A stretch of DNA of 64,000 nt, from assembly GCF_946227985.1 (NCBI RefSeq), contig NZ_CAMKGL010000010.1, positions 1 to 64,000 on the forward strand. The letters run 5' to 3'. Within the stretch, counting starts at the first letter, position 1. Each line of letters opens with the position of its first letter. The notes beneath the pieces are model-generated. The model worked only from the letters and a program-made list of their open reading frames with translations. It was not told the DNA's origin and did no database searches. This document shows, piece by piece, positions 57,531 through 64,000 of the stretch. The translations under genes and the position numbers were made by a program. The stretch is from Serratia quinivorans (lineage in GTDB: Bacteria; Pseudomonadota; Gammaproteobacteria; Enterobacterales; Enterobacteriaceae).

Positions 57531-58223
57531 TCAGCCGGCCATAGAACCAAAAAGCGCACCGACGCCAGATGAAACCCCCATCGCCAGGGCGCTCCAGAAA
57601 GTAATGCGAATAATACCAGGAAGTATCGGTGCCCCACCGGCCTTGGCGGCAATCCCGCCCAGTATGGCCAGCGAAATTAATGCGGAAAGGGCAATGGCGG
57701 CGATCGCCCACTGGGCCGGGGCAATAGCGGCCACCAATAAAGGCAATATGGCCCCCGTCGAGAAGCTTGCTGCAGAAGTCAGAGCAGCCTGCAAGGGGCG
57801 GGCGGTGGTGATTTCTGAAATGCCCAATTCCTCGCGCGCATGTGCTGCCAAAGCATCATGGCTCATCAGTTTTGCGGCCACCTGTTTCGCCAGCGCGGCG
57901 TCCAGACCCCGATGGACATAAATTGAGGTTAACTCGCGAAATTCACCCTGAAAATCGGCATCCAGCTCGGCCTGTTCTTCCGCCAGGGCGGCTTTCTCGG
58001 TGTCTGACTGCGAAGACACGGAAACATATTCACCGGTTGCCATCGACATCGCACCAGCGACCAAACCGGCAATGCCGGTCAACAAAATACTTTGGTGAGT
58101 GGCATTGGCGGATGCTACCCCCAACAGCAGGCTTGCGGTAGAAACAATGCCATCGTTAGCGCCAAGGACCGCCGCTCTGAGCCAGCCTATTTTCTCTATG
58201 CTGTGTCGTTCTCTGTGCATCAC
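57531..58223 (-). CDS. VIT1/CCC1 family transporter
   Basis: A 230-residue membrane protein of the vacuolar iron transporter family. The N-terminal HRERHSIEKIGWLRAAVLGANDGIVSTASLLLG is typical. About five transmembrane helices surround a central cytoplasmic Glu/Asp-rich metal-binding helix pair (TEKAALAEEQAELDADFQGE). Bacterial relatives are presumed Fe2+/Mn2+ exporters; the substrate is not shown here. Confidence 0.92.
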   Translation of the reverse strand: MMHRERHSIEKIGWLRAAVLGANDGIVSTASLLLGVASANATHQSILLTGIAGLVAGAMSMATGEYVSVSSQSDTEKAALAEEQAELDADFQGEFRELTSIYVHRGLDAALAKQVAAKLMSHDALAAHAREELGISEITTARPLQAALTSAASFSTGAILPLLVAAIAPAQWAIAAIALSALISLAILGGIAAKAGGAPILPGIIRITFWSALAMGVSSGVGALFGSMAG

Positions 58224-58466
58224 ACCGCTCCCATATTTCAGCCTGTCGATTCAACCGGTCTGCTTTGCGGAACTCAGGCTGGTTTATCAGCGAGCAAAGT
58301 TCGGAAATTTTAGTTTAGCCTGCATCTGGCCCCTGCCCGTAAAGCGGATGCTTTGTCGGGAGATTTCACTGACTTTTATCTATTGATTGAGTCGCCATTT
58401 ACTTGCTCTCGGCAATGATGACGCGGCGTCTCCACATTGTGTGGAGCAATCCGGTGGAATGTGGCT

Positions 58467-60011
58467 ATGTCACTGCAACAAATATCAAATGCCCCGCTGA
58501 CGAGCAACAGGTTAAAAGGCATCGGCTATAAACAATACGTGTATTTGATCGTGATGTTTGCGGCCGTGATTCGGGGCGTTTCTTTAACCAACAAATATTT
58601 TTGGTGTGACGAAGCGTCCAGCGTGCTGACCAGCCGCTATGACCTGTCGGCGTTGCTCTACCATGCATCCTTTGACGTACATCCCCCGCTTTATTATCTG
58701 CTGCTGCACGGTTGGATGCTGTTGTTTGGCGACAGCATTCTGGCGGTGCGCTCCCTCAGCATGCTGTTTGGCGTGGTTACGGTGGCACTGGTAATCAAAC
58801 TCACCCGTTGGCTGGCCAATGAACGGGCGGCATTGCTGGCCGGTGGCCTGATGGCAATGATGCCGATGGCGGTGCGTTACAGTCAGGAAGCGCGCATGTA
58901 TGCGCTGATGGGGATGTTGATCATCGCTGCGACCATGGCACTGGTAATGTGGTTGAAGGCACCCGCCAACCGTCGTTATCTGGCGGCCTATGCGGTGTTG
59001 ATGACGCTGAGTTTATATACTCACTACTTCACCATTTTTGCTCTGGTAACTCACTGGATGGTGCTATTGGCACTGTCCTGTCGGCGTGATGAACCGGTTT
59101 GTTATTTAAAGCAATCGACGTGGTGGCTGGCTAATCTGGCCATCGGGCTGGCTTATATCCCCTGGTTGCTGGTGTTGTTAAATTTGCTGGCTCATATTGC
59201 GGAGCTAAGAGTCGGTGGGGACGTCGGCTGGATCCCACAAGTGGCATGGAGCGACTTGCCCGCCATGCTCTGGCGTTTTTTAACCGGAGATGATGGCCGA
59301 AATTATTACTGGGGCATTTTCCTGTTGCTGCCGGCCTTCTTCGTTGGGTTGTCTGGTTTGCTGCTGGTTTCACGTGGGGTAGAGAACAAATTCAAACTAT
59401 TGCTGCTCAGTGGCGTATTTGTCCCGGTCTTGCTGCTGTTTGCGATTTCCTGGCGGATGCCGCTGTTTGTTGATCGCTATTTGTTTTTTGCTGCGTTAGG
59501 TATCCCAATCATTTTGGCGATCCTGATTGCAGAAAGTAAAAGTAAGCTTCGTGGGGTTTCGCTGCTGGTGTTTTTTAGCCTGCTGTTCGGCAGTGGGCTG
59601 CGCGATGATTATTTATCGGATAAAGATCAGTTTAAGGGGATGGTGCACTATATCAACAGTGGTTATCAGCCTGGTGATGCGGTTGTCGTCAGCAACATGT
59701 TCAATTATCTGAGTTATGTCTATTACAACAAAAAAGACTACCGCGCGTTGTTATATACCCCGATAAAACCCAACGGCATTTCCGGTAAACCCAATGCCTA
59801 TGGATTTGGGACTTTCTTCCACGATCGGGCGGCGCAAACCTACGTCGATAATCTCAAAGCTTTGTCAGTGAAGTATCACCGGGTATGGTTGGTCAGCGGT
59901 GGCGATTTCAATCAGGATTTTGGTCGCTCGCCGTCAGGGTGGGTTAATACCCGTACCTTTAAAAGTGGTGGATTCGAATCGCGTCTGTTTGTGGTTCACC
60001 CCGCCAGATAA
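58467..60011 (+). CDS. GT39/ArnT-like integral membrane glycosyltransferase
   Basis: A 514-residue protein with about eleven transmembrane helices. The first periplasmic loop carries KYFWCDEASSVLTSRYDL, with the Asp-Glu pair of PMT/ArnT-type GT-C enzymes, and FDVHPPLYYLLLHGW follows. These enzymes use polyprenyl-linked sugar donors to modify lipids or glycans on the periplasmic side. It has no clear glycan operon beside it, so the acceptor is unknown. The ATG at 58467 is chosen; TTG 58437 and GTG 58461 are alternatives. Its 3' end overlaps the convergent LysR gene by 16 bases. Confidence 0.83.
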   Translation: MSLQQISNAPLTSNRLKGIGYKQYVYLIVMFAAVIRGVSLTNKYFWCDEASSVLTSRYDLSALLYHASFDVHPPLYYLLLHGWMLLFGDSILAVRSLSMLFGVVTVALVIKLTRWLANERAALLAGGLMAMMPMAVRYSQEARMYALMGMLIIAATMALVMWLKAPANRRYLAAYAVLMTLSLYTHYFTIFALVTHWMVLLALSCRRDEPVCYLKQSTWWLANLAIGLAYIPWLLVLLNLLAHIAELRVGGDVGWIPQVAWSDLPAMLWRFLTGDDGRNYYWGIFLLLPAFFVGLSGLLLVSRGVENKFKLLLLSGVFVPVLLLFAISWRMPLFVDRYLFFAALGIPIILAILIAESKSKLRGVSLLVFFSLLFGSGLRDDYLSDKDQFKGMVHYINSGYQPGDAVVVSNMFNYLSYVYYNKKDYRALLYTPIKPNGISGKPNAYGFGTFFHDRAAQTYVDNLKALSVKYHRVWLVSGGDFNQDFGRSPSGWVNTRTFKSGGFESRLFVVHPAR

Positions 60012-60928
60012 GCGGCTGCCGTCAGTGCAGATACCCGCTCCATCAGCCACAGTAACGCGGGATCCTGACTGCGTTTGTGATGCCACAACATGGCTACTTC
60101 GAAAGGTGGGAGATCCAGCGGTAGCTCGCTGCGCTTCAGGCCATAATCCTGACTCCAGATTTTGCCCAACCCTGCAGGTACGGTGGCCAGTGCCGGGCTG
60201 CGCTGCAGGATCAGCGGCAGCGTGGCGAAGTGCGGGCTGGTGTAACGCACCGAACGCTGTAGCCCATAAGTAGTCAGCTGTTCATCGATAGCGCTGGTGT
60301 TTGCGCCACGGTAGGAAACCAGCAGATGGTCGTTAGTAATGTAATTCGCCAGCGGCAGCGGGGTGGGCAGGTTTAGCTGTCCCGGATGCCACAAAGTGCA
60401 GAAGTTCATCTTGGTCAACACTTCTCGCTGCAGCCATTTAGGTCCCGAGGGCGCGACGGAAATGGCCAGATCAATACGGTCCTGCTCCAGTGCATCACAG
60501 TCCTGGAATGGATCGGTGGCCACCACGTTTAGAGTGATACCGGGTGCCTGCTGTTTCAGGTCAGCCATTAGCGCGGGCATCAGCCACATTTCGACCCAAT
60601 CGGCCATGCCTATCCGGAAGCTGTGTTGCGCCGTGGCGGCAACGAAATTGGGGGGCTGAAATAGCACCTGTTGCATCTCTTCCAGCAAGGGGGTCAATGC
60701 CAGCACCAGCGCTTGTGCCCTTGGGGTGGGTTCCATACCCTGAGCGGTACGGATAAACAGTGGGTCATTGAACATGTCACGCAGACGTGCCAATGCACCG
60801 CTGACGGCCGGTTGCCCCAGATACAGCTTTTCTGCCGCCCGCGACACGCTGCGTTCACGAAACAATACCATCAGCACCGTCAGTAGGTTCAGGTCGATAC
60901 GACTAAAATCATTTTCTCTGATGTTCAT
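59996..60928 (-). CDS. LysR-family transcriptional regulator
   Basis: A 310-residue LysR regulator. The winged helix-turn-helix (SRIDLNLLTVLMVLFRERSVSRAAEKLYLGQPAVS) is at residues about 8-45, followed by a linker helix and a periplasmic-binding-like effector domain (FRIGMADWVEMWLMPAL). It resembles NodD/SyrM-type members in the N-terminus. It is divergent from a secreted metallo-beta-lactamase-fold gene 94 bases away, its likely target. Confidence 0.9.
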   Translation of the reverse strand: MNIRENDFSRIDLNLLTVLMVLFRERSVSRAAEKLYLGQPAVSGALARLRDMFNDPLFIRTAQGMEPTPRAQALVLALTPLLEEMQQVLFQPPNFVAATAQHSFRIGMADWVEMWLMPALMADLKQQAPGITLNVVATDPFQDCDALEQDRIDLAISVAPSGPKWLQREVLTKMNFCTLWHPGQLNLPTPLPLANYITNDHLLVSYRGANTSAIDEQLTTYGLQRSVRYTSPHFATLPLILQRSPALATVPAGLGKIWSQDYGLKRSELPLDLPPFEVAMLWHHKRSQDPALLWLMERVSALTAAAYLAG

Positions 60929-61022
60929 AATCATTCCAATCAATTTGAATGATGTTAACTGCCGCTACCATAATCTCCGTCAGCGTTAAAGGCGACGCAT
61001 TTTTCTAACTGAAGGGGATGTT

Positions 61023-61970
61023 ATGAAGCTGTTTTCTGCGCTGGCATTTGCCGGCTTACTGTTGACTGGTGCCGCCACGGCGGATGTGCAGGTCCAGGCA
61101 CAGGCACCGGGCTATTACCGCATGCCACTGGGTAAATTTGTCATTACCGCCGTGTCCGACGGCACGGTGACCATCCCGCTCGATAAATTGTTGACCCATA
61201 TCTCGCCGCAGGAGCTGAAGCAAAGGATGGCCCTGGAGGCGATGACGCCGCAGGCGGAAACTTCAATCAACACCTTTGTTATTGATACCGGCAAGCAGCG
61301 AGTGCTGGTTGATACGGGGGCCGGACCGCTATTGGGCAAAACCGGTGGGCACCTGTTGGAAAATCTGCGTGCGGCGGGCTACCCGGCGGAAACCCTGGAC
61401 GCGGTACTGTTGACCCACATACATGGCGATCACTCTGGCGGAGCGTCGTTAAACGGCAAACCGGCATTTCCTAATGCGCTGGTTTATGTCGATAAAAAAG
61501 ACGTGGATTTTTGGCTGAATACGGCCAATCTCGGCAAGGTGGAGGCGAGCCAGAGGCATACCTTCAAGGAGTCGGCAGATTCGCTTAATCCGGTGATCGC
61601 AGCCGGTAAGCTGAAAACTTTCACTGCGCCGCTAAGAGTACTGGACGGTATCCAGGCGCTACCGGCACCGGGCCACACGCCGGGTAGCGTGGTCTATCGG
61701 GTCGAAAGCGAAGGGCAAACGCTGGTATTGTGGGGTGACATCATTCATGCCAAGGCGGTGCAAATGCCGGACCCTGAGGTGGCGATCCATTTTGATGTGA
61801 ACCAACAGCAGGCAGTGCAAACCCGAGAGCGTATTCTGGCACAGGTGGCGCGCGAGGGAGATTGGGTGGCCGCAGCCCATATCTCATTCCCCGGGCTGGG
61901 GCACGTGAAGGCCGAGGGCAACGGCTATCGTTGGGTTGCCGCCAACTATACCACTCAGCTTTCGCACTAA
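61023..61970 (+). CDS. Secreted MBL-fold metallohydrolase
   Basis: A 315-residue protein with a Sec signal (MKLFSALAFAGLLLTGAATA). The metallo-beta-lactamase fold shows THIHGDHSGG (His-x-His-x-Asp-His), the third ligand in LPAPGHTPGSV, the Asp in LWGDIIHAK, and His in AAHISFPGLG. This clade resembles periplasmic quorum-quenching lactonases and related esterases rather than class B beta-lactamases. The substrate is not known. AAGGGGATGTT precedes the ATG. The divergent LysR gene probably controls it. Confidence 0.88.
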   Translation: MKLFSALAFAGLLLTGAATADVQVQAQAPGYYRMPLGKFVITAVSDGTVTIPLDKLLTHISPQELKQRMALEAMTPQAETSINTFVIDTGKQRVLVDTGAGPLLGKTGGHLLENLRAAGYPAETLDAVLLTHIHGDHSGGASLNGKPAFPNALVYVDKKDVDFWLNTANLGKVEASQRHTFKESADSLNPVIAAGKLKTFTAPLRVLDGIQALPAPGHTPGSVVYRVESEGQTLVLWGDIIHAKAVQMPDPEVAIHFDVNQQQAVQTRERILAQVAREGDWVAAAHISFPGLGHVKAEGNGYRWVAANYTTQLSH

Positions 61971-61992
61971 AGGCGGTGAGGCGTTGCAGGCA

Positions 61993-62154
61993 CTACTTTT
62001 CGTCAGGAAGGAAATAGTGGCCGCATTTGGGGCAAATCAGGGTGATGTTTTTACGCACTTTGCGGCTATTTTGTTCAAACACGTGAGCGCATTCTGGACA
62101 CGTCACTTTAACCGTTGTGTTGCTGAACATCTTAAGGGCATCAAAGATAGACAT
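61993..62154 (-). CDS. Small zinc-ribbon protein (YnfU-like)
   Basis: A 53-residue protein: MSIFDALKMFSNTTVKV, then a Cys4 ribbon of CPEC and CPKC pairs about 20 residues apart (TCPECAHVFE ... ICPKCGHYF). It resembles the YnfU family of small zinc-binding proteins. No function is assigned. It is on the minus strand just past the convergent MBL gene, and the ORF is short and easily missed. Confidence 0.8.
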   Translation of the reverse strand: MSIFDALKMFSNTTVKVTCPECAHVFEQNSRKVRKNITLICPKCGHYFLPDEK

Positions 62155-62368
62155 ATCTTTCACCGGGTAGATGTAGGGGTTTTTCAGTATACCACCCGGG
62201 GCTTTTAATAGCCCTTGATCGATTATTTATTAATCATTTGTGTGAGGTTGCTAAAGCGCTGCGCGAGTTCCTGAACGGTAGCGCCAGGGGCAACAATGTC
62301 ACATTTCCATCCGGCGTTACATCTGCCGGAGCAAACTTACTCAGGGATGACAGTTCTATACATTGGGA

Positions 62369-62471
62369 TTGGTAATGTAGTCCTACCCGATGATGTTGTG
62401 TGTTATCCATTCCCTGTAGTGTATTACCCCATCCCTGTTAAGTTTATCCCGCCTGGTGCGGGATTTTTTTT
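62369..62471 (+). ncRNA. Candidate small RNA with intrinsic terminator
   Basis: A strong terminator (ATCCCGC/GCGGGAT at 62446-62464 followed by eight T, 62464-62471) faces the plus strand, where the nearest plus-strand gene ends 475 bases upstream and the intervening small gene is on the opposite strand. Preceding it are unpaired C-rich stretches (CCATTCCC, TACCCCATCCC) of the kind that pair with ribosome sites. TATACA at 62357 is a weak -10 candidate. The T-run overlaps the convergent aldo/keto reductase stop, the same layout as ChiX with ybaP. The 5' end is a guess. Confidence 0.5.
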
Positions 62472-63531
62472 ATCTGCGCTCAATCGTCAAACCGCCAAAC
62501 ATAATGTCGCGCGTAACCTGTAGCGCCAGAAAATCATGGGGGAAACCCAGTTCAATGGCGCTTGCCGTGTCCAGACGCCGCCACTGCTCTGCTGTCAGCC
62601 TGACCTCCAGCGCTCCCAGGTTATCTTCCAGTTGTGCCAGCGTGCGTACACCTATGATTGGGGCCGTCACTGCCGGGTTGCGCAGCGTCCAGGCCAGGGC
62701 CACTTGAGAAGGGCTAAAACCCGCCTCCCTGGCCAGGGTTAATACCGTTTCGGCAAGGGTAATGTTGCGCTCGGTCAGCATACCTTTGTTGCGAACCATG
62801 GCACGTCGGGTTCCGTTCTCTTCCCCCTGCGCTTGTAAATCCTGGCGACTGTATTTTCCGCTCAATATGCCACCGGACAGCGGTGACCATGGAATGACGC
62901 CAAGGCCCAGCTCTTGCGCCATCGGTATCAGTTCTCGCTCCACGGTACGTTCCAACAGGCTGTATTCAATCTGCAGGCCAATCAACGGCGACCAACCGCG
63001 TAAATCTGCCAGTGTCTGCATTCTGGCGGCCTGCCAGGCGGGCAGATCCGAAACGGCCAGATATAACACTTTGCCGGCCCGTACCAGATCGTCCATGGCG
63101 CGCATGATCTCCTCCGCCGGAGTGGTGGCGTCCCAGGCGTGCAGATACAGCAGGTCGATATAATCGGTGTTCAGGCGTCGCAGGCTTTCTTCCACCGAGC
63201 GCACCATGCTTTTACGGTGGTTACCGCCAGAGTTTGGATTATCGGGCTGCATGGGTAGCGTGTACTTGGTGGCGATCACCAGACGGTCGCGGCGTCCGGT
63301 GGCGAATTCTCCAATAAATCGTTCGGAACTGCCTTCGGTATAGCGGTTGGCGGTATCAATAAAATTGCCGCCACGCTCTACATAAACGTCAAACAGCCGA
63401 CGAGCTTCCGCTTGTTCTGCGCCCCAGCCCCAATCGGTGCCGAAGGTCATGGTGCCGAGCGCCAGCGGCGAAACGCGCAGGCCAGAGCGGCCAAGCAGGC
63501 GGTAATGGTTCAGGGCCAGTGATGTCAGCAT
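62470..63531 (-). CDS. Aldo/keto reductase
   Basis: A 353-residue AKR. The catalytic tetrad is visible: Asp in FIDTANRY (Tyr follows four residues on), Lys in IATKYTL, and His in LLYLHAWD. The C-terminal NADPH loop has APIIGVRTLAQLEDNL. It resembles the YajO/Tas-like group, reducing aldehydes or ketones. AGAGGAAAT precedes the ATG. It is divergent from a LysR-family gene 97 bases away, its likely regulator. Confidence 0.93.
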   Translation of the reverse strand: MLTSLALNHYRLLGRSGLRVSPLALGTMTFGTDWGWGAEQAEARRLFDVYVERGGNFIDTANRYTEGSSERFIGEFATGRRDRLVIATKYTLPMQPDNPNSGGNHRKSMVRSVEESLRRLNTDYIDLLYLHAWDATTPAEEIMRAMDDLVRAGKVLYLAVSDLPAWQAARMQTLADLRGWSPLIGLQIEYSLLERTVERELIPMAQELGLGVIPWSPLSGGILSGKYSRQDLQAQGEENGTRRAMVRNKGMLTERNITLAETVLTLAREAGFSPSQVALAWTLRNPAVTAPIIGVRTLAQLEDNLGALEVRLTAEQWRRLDTASAIELGFPHDFLALQVTRDIMFGGLTIERR

Positions 63532-63628
63532 GGGGTATTTCCTCTGTGGTTTTGTTCAAGCATAGGCCCCTCCGGGAGTGTAATGAATACGCTATAATCT
63601 TCATGAATTATTAAGTGCAGGGGGCATA

Positions 63629-64000
63629 ATGAGAGGAAGTGACTTCGCGGAATTACGCGCTTTTGCCGTCATTGTTGAACATGGCAGCTTTACCCGTGCC
63701 GCAGCGCAATTGGGCATGTCCGCCTCAGCGCTTAGCCAGACGCAGCGCAATCTGGAAACCCGGTTGGGCGTGCGTCTGCTGAATCGCACCACTCGAAGTG
63801 TCGCGCTAACCCAAGCGGGGGAGTTGCTGTTGGCGCGTTTGTCACCGGCAATTGCCGAGATTGAGGCCGCCGTGACGCAGACCGCCGCGCTGCGTTTACA
63901 GCCTGCGGGTACCCTACGGCTTAACGCCTCCGGCCTGGCGGCGATCCATTACTTGGCTCCGCTGTTGGCCCCGTTCAATGCGCATTATCCCGATATTGTT
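63629..64000 (+). CDS. LysR-family regulator, N-terminal part (cut by window)
   Basis: The first 124 codons of a LysR regulator. The helix-turn-helix reads SDFAELRAFAVIVEHGSFTRAAAQLGMSASALSQTQRNLETRLG, then the start of the effector domain (TLRLNASGLAAIHYLAPLL). It resembles the AaeR/YafC-like group that controls divergent oxidoreductases. The rest is beyond the window edge. Confidence 0.92.
   Translation, partial: MRGSDFAELRAFAVIVEHGSFTRAAAQLGMSASALSQTQRNLETRLGVRLLNRTTRSVALTQAGELLLARLSPAIAEIEAAVTQTAALRLQPAGTLRLNASGLAAIHYLAPLLAPFNAHYPDIV

Overview
The window reads as a chromosomal segment of an enterobacterium of the genus Serratia or a close relative. Protein sequences and gene order follow the E. 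coli acrR-acrAB-tomB-hha, priC-apt-dnaX-recR-htpG-adk-hemH-gsk, ushA-ybaK-chiX-ybaP-cueR-qmcA, cnoX-tesA-ybbAP, purEK-lpxH-ppiB-cysS-ybcJ-folD-argU backbone. Extra gene blocks are inserted at several junctions. Coding density is high, the DNA is GC-rich, there are three 127-bp ERIC elements, and there is a chitin-utilisation signature (LPMO-type chitin-binding protein and ChiX sRNA). The genus is inferred from these features; no rRNA is present to confirm it.

Layout. 0-2 kb: a GbpA-like chitin-binding LPMO gene whose 5' end is disrupted, then a cytochrome b561. 2.3-7 kb: hha/tomB, two unknown small genes, and a zinc-starvation island. The island is an AztABC/ZnuABC-type importer plus zinc-free ribosomal protein paralogues rpmE2-rpmJ2, with Zur boxes upstream of each unit. 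It sits between acrB and tomB, which are adjacent in E. coli. 7-12.2 kb: acrAB and divergent acrR with the AcrR operator. 12.2-24 kb: dsrE-like, mscK, rsmS, priC, ybaN, apt, dnaX (with a conserved programmed frameshift site), ybaB, recR, htpG, adk. 24-27.9 kb: an inserted CdaR-like regulator, GntP-family permease and glycerate kinase. 28-39.5 kb: hemH, gsk, ybaL, fsr, ushA, ybaK, ChiX, ybaP, a stand-alone CopZ-like domain behind a CueR promoter in the place of copA, cueR, ybbJ, qmcA. 39.9-46.7 kb: cfa (between two inverted ERICs), cnoX, ybbO, tesA, ybbAP. 47-49.6 kb: galP-galE with GalR-type operators and a CRP site. 49.7-55.5 kb: purEK, lpxH, ppiB, cysS, ybcJ, folD. 56.1 kb: tRNA-Arg(UCU), followed by an AT-richer patch with a DUF3224 protein and an orphan. 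57.5-64 kb: VIT-family transporter, GT39 glycosyltransferase, two LysR regulators, a metallo-beta-lactamase-fold hydrolase, a small zinc-ribbon protein, an aldo/keto reductase and a candidate sRNA.

How the parts work together. Zinc limitation is the strongest theme: a Zur-controlled importer, zinc-free L31/L36 paralogues, and a third perfect Zur-core palindrome between ppiB and cysS (CysRS is a zinc enzyme). Copper is represented by CueR and CopZ without the CopA ATPase at this site. Chitin control is represented by ChiX and a decayed LPMO gene. The rest is core housekeeping (replication, purine salvage and synthesis, haem, folate, protein folding) plus efflux. No CRISPR array, intact prophage, insertion sequence or rRNA was found.
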